From the NCBI GenBank assembly GCA_947427205.1, contig CANEHB010000006.1, positions 16,118 through 80,117 on the forward strand: DNA of 64,000 nucleotides. The letters are read 5' to 3'. The notes below the pieces were generated by a model that was given only the letters and a program-made list of their open reading frames with translations, made no database searches and was not told the origin of the DNA. Source of the DNA: an uncultured Clostridium sp. GTDB taxonomy: Bacteria; Bacillota; Clostridia; TANB77; CAG-508. The number at the start of each line of letters is the position of its first letter. The first letter of the stretch is position 1. Shown piece after piece: positions 28,665 to 37,973 of the stretch. Position numbers and translations under genes: made by a program.

Positions 28665-28694
28665 ATTATAAATCAAATTACACATATTTGTCAA
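28665..28694 (-). promoter_or_regulatory. promoter of tRNA-Lys
   Basis: Minus strand TTGACA (28694-28689), 18 bases, TATAAT (28670-28665), 40 bases before the tRNA. Confidence 0.75.
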
Positions 28695-28723
28695 TAATTT
28701 GATTTTAACAATTATAAAAAAAT

Positions 28724-28755
28724 CAGCCAGTCGGGGGAAATCCCCTGACTGGCTG
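28724..28755 (-). terminator. GC-rich terminator of the purine permease cassette
   Basis: A 14-bp stem with one mismatch (28724-28737 with 28742-28755), very GC-rich, followed by a T-run on the minus strand (A-run 28716-28722). Its composition differs sharply from other terminators in the window. Confidence 0.93.
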
Positions 28756-28799
28756 TGAAACTAATACACTACACTGATGTTTTTTTGTCAGCCTTACTG

Positions 28800-30155
28800 T
28801 CAAATGATAAAATACTTGACAACAAATAAGACTGTCAGCACAATCATTGCAGGCTGTACCTCCTTGCGCTTTCCAGTGAAGAGCTTGAATACTGTATAGG
28901 AGATTACTCCCCAACAGATTCCCTCAGAAATGCTATAGCAGAAGGGCATTCCAATAATACACAATACTGCCGGAATCCAGTTGCTGTAATCTGAGGCATC
29001 AATCTTCAGGATTGCTTCAATCATCATAACACCCACCATGATAAGCGCCGGTGCCGTCGCAAATGACGGAATCGCAAGGAAAATCGGCGATAAGAATAAT
29101 GCCAGAGCAAACAAGATACCTGTTGTTGTTGCAGTAAGACCTGTTTTTCCACCTTCTGCAACTCCTGCAGACGACTCCACATACGTCGTGGTTGTGGAAG
29201 TTCCAAGAATCGCTCCGATAATTGTTGCAATTGCATCAGCCAGCAGTGCCCACGTCAGGCGAGGCAGTTCTCCCTTTTCATCAAGCATGTCTGACTTCAT
29301 AGCGACTCCTATCAGAGTTCCCATTGTATCAAACATGTCTACAAACAGGAAAGAAATTACCACAATCCAAAATCTTACTTCAAGAATTCTCGAAAAATTG
29401 AACTTGAAGAAAGTAAGTGATATACTGCTGATTTGTGTGCCCTGTGAAAAATCAGGGAACAAGCTGTACATACCGCTGTCCGGGCTGGGAACATAAACTC
29501 CAACTCCCTGCAGGATCATGCCTATTACCCATGTTACAACAATTCCAATAAGAATAGAACCTTTCACCTTTTTTATATGCAGGATACCTATAATAAGCAA
29601 TCCTACAATAGTGAGTATCATTCCCATTCTTACTGCCGGATCTACCGTTCTAAAATCGTTCAGCGCAACAACCGTAGAATCATCTTTTACCACAATTGCC
29701 GCATTGATCAGCCCAATCAGGATGATAAAAAGTCCTATTCCGACTGATATTGCTTTTTTCAGAACTTCTGGTATGGCATTGAAAATTGCCTGTCTCACAT
29801 GTGTAACTGACAATACCACAAAGATCACACCCTCAACGGCTACTGCCAGCAATGCATCCTGCCACGAATAACCCATACCACAGCAGACTGAAAATGCAAA
29901 AAACACATTCAATCCCATTCCGGGTGCCAGAGCAAACGGCAGATTTGCCATCAAGCCCATGAGTATCGATCCGACTGCTGCTGCCAGTGCAGTTGCAACA
30001 AAAATGGCATTTCTGTCCATCCCAGTTACTGAGAGGATATTCGGGTTAACCGCCAAGATGTACGCCATTGTAGCGAACGTTGTTGCTCCTGCGATTACCT
30101 CTGTCCGGACATTAGTTCCTTTTTGTTGCAGCTTAAAGATTTTTTCAAGTTGCAT
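28800..30155 (-). CDS. NCS2/AzgA-type adenine/hypoxanthine/guanine permease, probably horizontally acquired
   Basis: 451 residues from the ATG at 30155, chosen for its AAAGGAGG site; the longer frame starts at 30209. About 12-14 membrane helices with family signatures: GTNVRTEVIAGATTFATMAY, NPNILS, FALAPGMGLN, GTLIGVA, ESSAGVAEGGKTGLTA. It should import purine bases by proton symport. The gene is far richer in G and C than its neighbours and uses codons they avoid (CTG, CCG, GCG and one CGG). It carries its own perfect promoter and GC-rich terminator, so it looks like a self-contained transferred cassette. The CGG at codon 17 matters; see findings. Confidence 0.9.
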   Translation of the reverse strand: MQLEKIFKLQQKGTNVRTEVIAGATTFATMAYILAVNPNILSVTGMDRNAIFVATALAAAVGSILMGLMANLPFALAPGMGLNVFFAFSVCCGMGYSWQDALLAVAVEGVIFVVLSVTHVRQAIFNAIPEVLKKAISVGIGLFIILIGLINAAIVVKDDSTVVALNDFRTVDPAVRMGMILTIVGLLIIGILHIKKVKGSILIGIVVTWVIGMILQGVGVYVPSPDSGMYSLFPDFSQGTQISSISLTFFKFNFSRILEVRFWIVVISFLFVDMFDTMGTLIGVAMKSDMLDEKGELPRLTWALLADAIATIIGAILGTSTTTTYVESSAGVAEGGKTGLTATTTGILFALALFLSPIFLAIPSFATAPALIMVGVMMIEAILKIDASDYSNWIPAVLCIIGMPFCYSISEGICWGVISYTVFKLFTGKRKEVQPAMIVLTVLFVVKYFII

Positions 30156-30213
30156 AAAATACCTCCTTTCAAGGTATGAAAAAATTATGCGCATACGCGC
30201 TGTTAACATAATA

Positions 30214-30242
30214 ATTATACTATCTTATTATTTATTTGTCAA
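30214..30242 (-). promoter_or_regulatory. consensus promoter of the purine permease
   Basis: Minus strand TTGACA (30242-30237), 17 bases, TATAAT (30219-30214): a perfect consensus. The leader to the ATG at 30155 is about 55 nt, too short for a purine riboswitch, but contains the palindrome TATGCGCATA. Confidence 0.85.
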
Positions 30243-30407
30243 TCTTTTTTTGCTTTATATCCAACAAAAATAATATTTTACAATTAATGTATGTGATATA
30301 TAGTAGTATCTTTACAAATATTCTATTTGTTAGTAAATGCTTTATGTATACTGTTTCGATTAAAATAAACTTTAGCAAAGACTTTATATAATAGACTAAC
30401 TATATAA

Positions 30408-30451
30408 CTAAAAATAAAGAGCTACTTTTTGAAGTAACTCTTTATTTTTAG
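30408..30451 (-). terminator. terminator of ftsH
   Basis: An outer 14-bp stem (30408-30421 with 30438-30451) and inner 5-bp stem (30423-30427 with 30432-30436), located 26 bases after the ftsH stop. Confidence 0.85.
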
Positions 30452-30476
30452 TATTTAATTAGATTTATAAAGAAGA

Positions 30477-32294
30477 TTAAGCATTCATTATATCGTTAAA
30501 TTCTTCTCCATCTATCTTTTCTTTTTCTAATAATACACCAGCTACCTTGTGTAATTTTTCCATATTTTCATTTAAAATGTCTACTGTTCTTTGATAAGCT
30601 GTGTCTATTATTCTTTTAACCTCTTCATCAATTAATCCTGAAGTTTCTTCACTAAAGTTCTTTTGTTGTGTAAAGTCTCTTCCTAAGAATACTTCTTCTT
30701 GTCCTGAACCAAATGTAATTGCTCCTAGTCTTTCACTCATACCATATTTAGTAACCATACTTCTAGCAATTTTTGAAGCTCTTTCAATATCATTACTTGC
30801 TCCTGTAGATACATCACCTAAAACTAAAGCTTCTGCAACTCTACCACCTAATAATGATATTATTTGTTCTTCCATCTCTGATTTACTCATAAATTGTCTA
30901 TCTTCAGATGGTCTATACATTGTATATCCACCAGCCATACCTCTTGGAATAATTGATATTTGGTGAACATCATCTTGTGTTGGTAAAAATTTACTTGCTA
31001 CAGCATGACCAGCTTCATGGAAAGCAACAAGTTTCTTTTCTTTTTCACTTATTACTCTTGATTTTTTCTCTGGTCCCATAGTTACTTTAACCATAGCATC
31101 TTCTATTTCTTCCATTCCAATTTCTGTTTTATTTCTTCTTGCTGTTAATAAAGCTGCTTCATTTAAAATATTTTCTAAATCAGCTCCAACAAATCCTGCT
31201 GTGTTTCTTGCAATAGTTGTTAAATCAACATCATCTGCAAGTTTTTTCTTTCTAGCATGAACTTTTAATATTTCTTCTCTAGCTTTAACATCTGGTGATC
31301 CAACTACTATCTGTCTGTCAAATCTTCCTGCTCTTAATAAAGCTTTATCTAATACATCTGGTCTATTTGTAGCAGCTAGTACTATAACACCTTCATTAGC
31401 TGAGAATCCATCCATTTCAACTAATAATTGGTTTAATGTTTGTTCTCTTTCATCATGTCCACCACCTAAACCTGCTCCTCTTTGACGTCCTACAGCATCA
31501 ATTTCATCTATAAATATGATACATGGTGCATTTTTCTTAGCTTGCTCAAAAAGATCTCTTACTCTTGATGCACCAACACCAACAAACATTTCAACAAAAT
31601 CAGAACCACTTATAATAAAGAATGGTACACCTGCTTCTCCAGCAACTGCTTTTGCTAGTAATGTTTTACCAGTACCTGGATGACCAACTAATAAAACACC
31701 TTTTGGTATTCTTGCACCCATGTCTGTAAATTTCTTTGGTGATTTTAGGAAATCAACTATTTCTGCTAATTCTTCTTTTTCTTCATCTATACCTGCAACA
31801 TCTTTAAATGTTACTTTTGTTTTTGAATCAGTTGTGTTTAACATTCTTGCTTTACTTTTTCCAAATGTCATTGATTTATTTCCACCTTGATTTGGATTCA
31901 TAAGTAAAATCCAGAATAGTAAGAATATTATCAATATAACAAATGGTGAGAAAGCACTAAGAATTGTCATTGCAATTGATTCTTCTTCTTGACTTAATAC
32001 TAATTGTCCACTTACTAAGTTATCTGAAATTTGTTCCATAAAAGAATCTACACTTGGTATAGCTACTTCTTTTTGTGATGATTTACTTGATGTTTCTGAA
32101 CCTTTTAAAGTAACATATGCCATTTGTTTATCAGAAGATATTTCTATTTCTGTGACCTCTCCTGCAGATATCTTACTTATTAAATCAGAATAACTCATTT
32201 TGGTTTCTGGATTATTAAATATTGCATTAAGTAATCCAATAAAAATTATTCCTAATACTAACCAAATAGCTAGTGTCTTAATTCCATTTTTCAA
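30477..32294 (-). CDS. ftsH: ATP-dependent zinc metalloprotease FtsH
   Basis: 605 residues, a membrane AAA+ protease that degrades misfolded and regulatory membrane proteins. Two N-terminal helices bracket a short external domain (residues about 5-125). The AAA module has Walker A GHPGTGKT (near 205; the usual form is GPPGTGKT), Walker [12 protein letters not shown] and the second-region-of-homology arginines. The protease domain has the zinc motif HEAGH (near 426). Start is TTG, 8 bases after GGAGG. It follows tilS, an arrangement common in Firmicutes. Confidence 0.96.
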   Translation of the reverse strand: MKNGIKTLAIWLVLGIIFIGLLNAIFNNPETKMSYSDLISKISAGEVTEIEISSDKQMAYVTLKGSETSSKSSQKEVAIPSVDSFMEQISDNLVSGQLVLSQEEESIAMTILSAFSPFVILIIFLLFWILLMNPNQGGNKSMTFGKSKARMLNTTDSKTKVTFKDVAGIDEEKEELAEIVDFLKSPKKFTDMGARIPKGVLLVGHPGTGKTLLAKAVAGEAGVPFFIISGSDFVEMFVGVGASRVRDLFEQAKKNAPCIIFIDEIDAVGRQRGAGLGGGHDEREQTLNQLLVEMDGFSANEGVIVLAATNRPDVLDKALLRAGRFDRQIVVGSPDVKAREEILKVHARKKKLADDVDLTTIARNTAGFVGADLENILNEAALLTARRNKTEIGMEEIEDAMVKVTMGPEKKSRVISEKEKKLVAFHEAGHAVASKFLPTQDDVHQISIIPRGMAGGYTMYRPSEDRQFMSKSEMEEQIISLLGGRVAEALVLGDVSTGASNDIERASKIARSMVTKYGMSERLGAITFGSGQEEVFLGRDFTQQKNFSEETSGLIDEEVKRIIDTAYQRTVDILNENMEKLHKVAGVLLEKEKIDGEEFNDIMNA

Positions 32295-32415
32295 GTTTAA
32301 TTCCTCCTACTTTTTCGTATGCATAAAATATAGCATAGCAATTTTTCATTTGCAATAGTTTTTTTTAAAAGAAATAAGTCTGTAATATTTATCTTTTTAA
32401 AGACTTTACGGAAAG

Positions 32416-33438
32416 CTATACTGAGCGTTCAATATATATTTTTTTATTTTTGATTACAATTTTAGTTTTTTTATTTGGTGTCAAAAATTTATTACCTATA
32501 TTATTATTACAAAGCTTTATTATATCCTCAATATGTATCTTCTCTATTCCTTTAGTCGTTCCAAAAAGCTCATTTATTGCATACAAAATTACTCTTTTTT
32601 GAATTGCTTTATTTTCACTATTAAATTTTTTTAAATCTAATATAATTTTAGCCTCTTTTTCATCATTATATACATTTTCTTTTGAAAAATTTTCCTTTAA
32701 ATGCATATTTTCATATGCATTTTTAGTTTGCAAACTTAAATAATTTATATCATCTTTTACAATATCTGATAATCTCATTATGGTATCAATTATATTTGGA
32801 TTTAATTCATTTTTTATATACGGAATAGCTATGTTTCTTAATTTATTCCTTGTATAAATATTCTCATCATTTGATTCATCATGTCTTGGATTTAAATTTT
32901 CAGTTTCACAATAGTTTTCTATTTCTTCTCTTTTAGCTTCTATTAAAGGTCTAATATATTTACTGTTTTGTGCTTCTATTCCTTTTAAGCCACTCAATCC
33001 TGATCCTCTAATAATATTCATCATAATTGTTTCTACACTATCATTTTCATTATGTGCTATTGCAATTTTATTTGAATTTGTTTTTTCTAATATCTCATCA
33101 AAAAAATTATATCTAACTATTCTTCCTGTTTCTTCTAAACCTCTTCCTTCTTTTTTAGAAAGTTCTTTAATATTAGTATTTAAAATATAACATTCTATTC
33201 CTCTTGTTTGGCAAAAATCTAAAACAAATTTCTCATCTATATTTGCATTTTCTCTAATTCCATGATTAATATGTGCAACAACTATTTCAAATTTAAAAAT
33301 TTCTTCATTCTTTAATTCATTAAGTATATTAAGCATAGAAATAGAATCTGGACCACCTGAAACCCCTAAAACAATTTTATCTCCATTTTCTATTAAGTTA
33401 TACTTTTTTATAGTATTTAAAACAATATCTTTTAACAT
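32416..33438 (-). CDS. tilS: tRNA(Ile)-lysidine synthase
   Basis: 340 residues from the ATG at 33438, chosen for AAAGGAG ahead; the open frame extends to a TTG at 33465. PP-loop motif VLGVSGGPDS (near 24-33), then HINHGIR, GRGLEETGR, IAHNENDSVETIMMNIIRGSGL. It adds lysine to C34 of the tRNA-Ile that reads AUA, which matters in an AT-rich genome where ATA is very common. The C-terminal domain is short. Upstream of ftsH. Confidence 0.95.
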   Translation of the reverse strand: MLKDIVLNTIKKYNLIENGDKIVLGVSGGPDSISMLNILNELKNEEIFKFEIVVAHINHGIRENANIDEKFVLDFCQTRGIECYILNTNIKELSKKEGRGLEETGRIVRYNFFDEILEKTNSNKIAIAHNENDSVETIMMNIIRGSGLSGLKGIEAQNSKYIRPLIEAKREEIENYCETENLNPRHDESNDENIYTRNKLRNIAIPYIKNELNPNIIDTIMRLSDIVKDDINYLSLQTKNAYENMHLKENFSKENVYNDEKEAKIILDLKKFNSENKAIQKRVILYAINELFGTTKGIEKIHIEDIIKLCNNNIGNKFLTPNKKTKIVIKNKKIYIERSV

Positions 33439-33496
33439 ATGTTTCTCCTTTACAATAAAACTCAATTATAGAATTTTATAACTAATACTTTATAAA

Positions 33497-33662
33497 TTGA
33501 AAGTACTTATATATATTAGAACGACGTGATGCGCAGCCTTGGAAGTTTAAATTTTCTTTACAAATTTTATAATAACATATCAAATTATATAAAATCTAAA
33601 TCTACTTTAAATCCATAAACGACCAGCAAAGAACGAGTAATAATATATATAAGTACTTTCAA
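33497..33662. repeat. 166-bp element with perfect 22-bp terminal inverted repeats
   Basis: Positions 33497-33518 are the exact reverse complement of 33641-33662 (both begin or end with TTGAAAGTACTT). The 122-base interior has no ORF and is locally richer in G and C at its ends (GACGTGATGCGCAGCC). It fills the gap between dnaB (stop at 33695) and tilS. It could be a MITE-like insertion or a long-range RNA structure; no clear target-site duplication is visible. Confidence 0.7.
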
Positions 33663-33694
33663 CTAATATAAATAATTAAAATTATAATTGAACT

Positions 33695-35035
33695 TTATTG
33701 TTCTTCAAAAAATCTTCTTTCCAAATTTGCAAATTTAGTATAGCTTGGAAGCCATGCTAAATCAACTGTACCTGTTGAACCACCTCTGTGCTTAGCCAAA
33801 ATAACTTCAGCTACATTTTTCTTCTCACTATCTTCATTATAGTAATCATCTCTATATAAGAATATTACTATATCAGCATCTTGCTCTATTGCTCCTGACT
33901 CTCTTAAGTCTGATAACATAGGTCTTTTGTCATCACGTTTTTCAACACTACGCGAAAGCTGAGATAATGCAATTACTGGTATATCCAGTTCTTTAGCTAA
34001 TATTTTTAATGATCTACTAATTTCAGAAATTTCTTGCTCACGGCTTGAATTTTTTGTTCCGCTACCTTGAATTAACTGTAAGTAATCTATTACCACTAAC
34101 CCAATATCTCTTTCTAGTTTTAGTTTTCTACACTTAGCACGAATTTCCATTATTGAGATACCTGCAGTATCATCTATATAGATTGGTGCATCTGATAATC
34201 TTCCTAAAGTTGATGCAAGTTTTACCCAATCATCATCTTCTATTTGACCTGTTCTAATTTTATTACTATCTACCATAGCTTCACTACATAAAATTCTGTT
34301 TCCTACTTGGTCTTTTGACATCTCTAGGTTAAAAATTGCAACAGATTTTGAACTTTGAATAGCAACATTTGTGGCTATATTAATTGCAAATGCTGATTTT
34401 CCCATTGCTGGTCTTGCTGCAACAATTATTAAATCAGAATTATGAAGTCCAGAAGTTTTCAAATCTAAATCTGAAAATCCTGTTGATATTCCACTTAATC
34501 TTCCTTTTTGATTATATAGTTCTTCTAGTTTAGCAAAAGATTCTACTAAAACATCTTTTAAATGTGTATATCCTTTTGCATTTTTCTTTTGAGATAAATC
34601 AAATATTTTCTTTTCAGCCATATCCATTATTTGATCTACTTCTTCTGTTTCATTAAATCCTAATGCTACTAATTCATTAGCAGAATTTATTAAATTTCTA
34701 AGCATAGCTTTTTCATCAACTATTTTTATATATTTATCAACATTTGCAGTAGTTGGTACTCTTTCTGGAAGACTTGCTAAATATTCTAGTCCTCCAACTC
34801 TTTCAAATCTTCCACTTTCAACAAGCTCTGCTTTTACTGTTATTATATCTATTGGTTCACTTTTAGCATACAAACTAAGAATAGCAGCATAAATTGCTCT
34901 ATTATCTTCTCTATAAAAAGCATCTTCCTTTAATACTTCTATTGCACTTATAACAGAATCTTTATCTGTTAACATACATCCTAATATTGCTTGTTCTGCT
35001 TCTATATCATGTGGTGGTATTTTTCCTAAATCCAT
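33695..35035 (-). CDS. dnaB: replicative DNA helicase DnaB
   Basis: 446 residues. The N-terminal primase-interacting domain starts PPHDIEAEQAILGCMLTDKD. The RecA-type motor has Walker A ARPAMGKSAF (near 208-217), the LVVIDYLQLI Walker B region and SQLSRSVEKRDDKRPMLSDL. ATG with AGAGGGA. It lies 29 bases after rplI, the standard rplI-dnaB pair. Confidence 0.96.
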   Translation of the reverse strand: MDLGKIPPHDIEAEQAILGCMLTDKDSVISAIEVLKEDAFYREDNRAIYAAILSLYAKSEPIDIITVKAELVESGRFERVGGLEYLASLPERVPTTANVDKYIKIVDEKAMLRNLINSANELVALGFNETEEVDQIMDMAEKKIFDLSQKKNAKGYTHLKDVLVESFAKLEELYNQKGRLSGISTGFSDLDLKTSGLHNSDLIIVAARPAMGKSAFAINIATNVAIQSSKSVAIFNLEMSKDQVGNRILCSEAMVDSNKIRTGQIEDDDWVKLASTLGRLSDAPIYIDDTAGISIMEIRAKCRKLKLERDIGLVVIDYLQLIQGSGTKNSSREQEISEISRSLKILAKELDIPVIALSQLSRSVEKRDDKRPMLSDLRESGAIEQDADIVIFLYRDDYYNEDSEKKNVAEVILAKHRGGSTGTVDLAWLPSYTKFANLERRFFEEQ

Positions 35036-35064
35036 ATTTACATCCCTCTTATTTTATATAGATT

Positions 35065-35514
35065 TTATTGTTTTGGTTCTATCATTACTGTAACTTGCGC
35101 CATAACCCCTTCATTTAATTTTATATCTACTTTTGTGGCTCCTGCTACTTTTATTGATTCTGATAATAATACTTTTTTCTTATCTACATTTATTCCGAAA
35201 TCATTTTTTAGGGCTTCAGCTATTTCTTTTGCAGTTACAGCTCCAAATAATCTACCATTATCTCCTGCTTTTACAGAAATTCTTACTGTAATACTTTTCA
35301 TTCTCTCAGCTATCTCTTTTGCTTCTTTTAAATCTTCACCTTTTCTAAAAGCTACTGATTCATTTTTTGATTTTAAATTATTCATGTTTCCATCATCAGC
35401 TGGAACTGCTAAATTCTTAGGAAATAAATAATTTCTTGCATATCCATCTGCAGCATTTATTACTTGATCTTTTTTTCCTACACCTTTTATATCTTGTTTT
35501 AAAATAACTTTCAT
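35065..35514 (-). CDS. rplI: 50S ribosomal protein L9
   Basis: 149 residues, normal for L9. The N-terminal rRNA-binding domain begins MKVILKQDIKGVGKKDQVIN with the DGYARNYLFPKNLA signature, then comes the long connecting helix and C-terminal domain (GRLFGAVTAKEIAEAL). ATG with GGGAG. Between the GdpP-like gene and dnaB. Confidence 0.96.
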   Translation of the reverse strand: MKVILKQDIKGVGKKDQVINAADGYARNYLFPKNLAVPADDGNMNNLKSKNESVAFRKGEDLKEAKEIAERMKSITVRISVKAGDNGRLFGAVTAKEIAEALKNDFGINVDKKKVLLSESIKVAGATKVDIKLNEGVMAQVTVMIEPKQ

Positions 35515-35789
35515 ATTATTCTCCCTTCTTACTTAATATTATAGCTTTATGTATTTTATAACATTTTTGCCTAAATTACAAGCAAAATTAATTATTAGCA
35601 ATTATTATATCTATAATAAACACCACCCCACTTTCTTAGAAAGTTTTTCTATATGTAGGTGGCAAACCACATTTGCTTATTCCAATCTCTTTTAAAAGTG
35701 TATATTAATATTATTTTACTGTCAACAAGAGATATTTTTATATATTGAATTTAATATATTATAGAATAATTTAATTGCTTTACTAAAAT
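35515..35789. other. rplI leader with a possible nested hairpin
   Basis: No ORF. On the minus strand CCACC and GGTGG arms (plus positions about 35622-35661) enclose a small ACTTTC/GAAAGT hairpin, all about 110-140 bases before the rplI start, in an otherwise A/T-only stretch. No T-run follows. It could be a regulatory leader of rplI-dnaB. Confidence 0.35.
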
Positions 35790-35844
35790 AAAAAGATACA
35801 TGTCTTTTAGATTACTTTCTAGTAGTCTAAACATATATCTTTTT
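35790..35844 (-). terminator. terminator of the GdpP-like gene
   Basis: Outer AAAAAGATA/TATCTTTTT (35790-35798 with 35836-35844) and an inner TTTAGA-TCTAAA hairpin, immediately after the stop at 35850, with T-rich ends on the minus strand. Confidence 0.75.
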
Positions 35845-35849
35845 TTATT

Positions 35850-37862
35850 TTACTCATTTTCTAATAAATATTCATTTATTCTAATTATTAGCTCATCTTT
35901 TGCCTCTTCTATTGTAAATCCTTCTAATTGAGCCCCTGCTAGAGTAATATGACCTCCACCACCTAATTTTTCAAGTATTACTTGTACATTTATATCTCCT
36001 ATAGAACGTCCACTTATAAATACTTTATCACCAATCTTAGTCATTACAAAAGATGCTGTTATATCACTTATTGTTAAAAGCTCATCTGCTGCTTTAGCAC
36101 AAATTAAATTTCCATTTTCATCTTCATTTTCATATATTGAAATTGCTATTGTATTATCTATAATCTCAACATTTTTTACTATATCTGCTATTATATTGTA
36201 GCTTTCTAAATCTGCTTGGAACCATTTTTTTACTTTTATTATATCAACACCATATTTTCTTAAATATGCTGCTGCCTCAAAAGTTCTTACACCTGTTTTA
36301 AATGTAAAATCTTTTGTGTCTACCATTATTCCACCATATAAACTTTCTGCTTCTATAAGAGTTAATGTAACATCATCTTGTGCATATTGAATTATCTCTG
36401 TTACAAGCTCTGCCGCTGAAGATGCATAAACTTCATGGAATGCTATTAATGCATTTTCTATGCAGTCTGGTGCTTTTCTATGATGATCTATAACTATCTT
36501 TCTTTCAATTTTCTCTAGCAAATCCGGAAATTCTACATATGATGTCTTATGAGTATCTACAATAATAAGTAAAGTATTTGGATTTATTAATTCTAATGCT
36601 TCAGATTCAGTAATTATTGCTCCTTTATATTCGTCCATACCTTCAAGTACTTCCAAAAATTTACCTAAAGACTTACCTTTTGGTTCTGAAGCAATATAAC
36701 AATTTTTTCCTAAAGTTTTAGATAACCTATACATTCCCAATGCAGAACCAAATGCATCAATATCAATATTTTTATGTCCCATTATAAATATATTTTCTGA
36801 TTCACTAATAAGTCCTGATATTGATTGAGCTACTGCTCTGGCCTTCACCTTTGTTCTTTTTTCAACTTCAAGTGTTTTTCCACCATAGAATTTATATTTT
36901 CCATTTTTTCTAACAATAACTTGATCTCCACCACGTCCTAATACGATATCCATAGCATTTAATGCTGATTTATATTTTTCATAATTACTTTTACCATCAT
37001 TTGATATTGCTATACTTAAAGTAATTTGAAATTTACCATCATCAAATTCAATTGTTTTTATTTTATCTAATATATTAAATTTTTCTTTTTCAAATTCAGC
37101 TAAATATTGTTGATCAAAAACACAAATAAAATTATCTCTTTCTGTTTTTATTATTAATCCGCCTGCTCTTGTTATCCACTCAATTATTTCTTTTTCAATT
37201 TTTGCTAATAATTCAATTTTCTTTTCTGGTAATATTCTTTGTATTATGTCTTCATAATTATCTATCATTGCAATTCCTATGCAAGGTTTAGAATTATTAT
37301 ATTTATCAAACAATTCATTATATTTTGTTTCATCTATAAAATATAATGATAATATATATTCTTTTTGCTTTCTTTTATCTCTTTTTTTAGATTTTACAAT
37401 ACTACCACGAATTTTATATACTTTTTTATCAATGTTAAACTGTTTTGTTATTTCTATAGTTTCATCATTTTTTTCTATATCAAGTTTTATCTCTTTTATA
37501 ATAGGTGTTAAATAGGTTGCTATATCTATATTTTGAAATTCATCAACAAATTTTTTACTTCTCCATACTATACTTCCATCTGTTTCTATTAAAACTAATG
37601 GTATAGGAGTATTTATAAGATTTCCTCTTGATGCTGTAGTAACATCTGATGTAATATCTTGTATATGATTTTCTATTTCTGTCATCTTCTTTCCACTACT
37701 CCACATAGTATATAGAACAGTCATAATAAAGATTACTATTGATGGTATTATCCATCTTAAATCATATACACATAGAGATATACATAAAAATCCTATTATC
37801 ATTATATATATCATGTTTTTAACTGTAATATTTTTTAATATTTTTCCATTTGTGTTAGGCAT
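35850..37862 (-). CDS. gdpP: GdpP/YybT-type cyclic-di-AMP phosphodiesterase
   Basis: 670 residues: two membrane helices (MIYIMIIGFLCISLCVYDLR and IIPSIVIFIMTVLYTMW), a PAS-like region, a degenerate GGDEF domain (about 180-310) and a DHH-DHHA1 phosphodiesterase. Metal motifs: GHKNIDIDAFGSA (near 363), DTHKTS, IDHHRKAP (near 459), and GGGGHITLAGAQ at the end. It hydrolyses c-di-AMP, which controls potassium, osmotic balance and wall homeostasis. All catalytic residues appear present. ATG with AAGGAG; consensus promoter just upstream; rplI and dnaB follow. Confidence 0.93.
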   Translation of the reverse strand: MPNTNGKILKNITVKNMIYIMIIGFLCISLCVYDLRWIIPSIVIFIMTVLYTMWSSGKKMTEIENHIQDITSDVTTASRGNLINTPIPLVLIETDGSIVWRSKKFVDEFQNIDIATYLTPIIKEIKLDIEKNDETIEITKQFNIDKKVYKIRGSIVKSKKRDKRKQKEYILSLYFIDETKYNELFDKYNNSKPCIGIAMIDNYEDIIQRILPEKKIELLAKIEKEIIEWITRAGGLIIKTERDNFICVFDQQYLAEFEKEKFNILDKIKTIEFDDGKFQITLSIAISNDGKSNYEKYKSALNAMDIVLGRGGDQVIVRKNGKYKFYGGKTLEVEKRTKVKARAVAQSISGLISESENIFIMGHKNIDIDAFGSALGMYRLSKTLGKNCYIASEPKGKSLGKFLEVLEGMDEYKGAIITESEALELINPNTLLIIVDTHKTSYVEFPDLLEKIERKIVIDHHRKAPDCIENALIAFHEVYASSAAELVTEIIQYAQDDVTLTLIEAESLYGGIMVDTKDFTFKTGVRTFEAAAYLRKYGVDIIKVKKWFQADLESYNIIADIVKNVEIIDNTIAISIYENEDENGNLICAKAADELLTISDITASFVMTKIGDKVFISGRSIGDINVQVILEKLGGGGHITLAGAQLEGFTIEEAKDELIIRINEYLLENE

Positions 37863-37895
37863 AAATTCTCCTTATTCACATAAAATAACACGTTT

Positions 37896-37924
37896 ATTAT
37901 ACTATTTTAAATCGTTTTTGTCAA
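37896..37924 (-). promoter_or_regulatory. consensus promoter of the GdpP-like gene
   Basis: Minus strand TTGACA (37924-37919), 17 bases, TATAAT (37901-37896), 34 bases before the ATG. Confidence 0.85.
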
Positions 37925-37944
37925 ATTAACTAAATAAAACAAAA

Positions 37945-37965
37945 AGAACCATATAAAATGGTTCT
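37945..37965 (-). terminator. terminator of the BIG2 gene
   Basis: An 8-bp stem AGAACCAT/ATGGTTCT (37945-37952 with 37958-37965), followed on the minus strand by TTTTGTTTTA, 9 bases after the stop. Confidence 0.8.
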
Positions 37966-37973
37966 CTATTGTT

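Noticed and set aside
29038..29871. Plus-strand frames within the purine permease gene
   Set aside because: Antisense shadows of the GC-richer permease gene; the minus strand encodes clear family motifs.
30156..30213. Purine riboswitch before the permease
   Set aside because: The leader is only about 55 nt and lacks the conserved junction sequences.
33519..33640. tRNA-like RNA inside the 166-bp inverted-repeat element
   Set aside because: No cloverleaf can be drawn and no T-arm signature is present.
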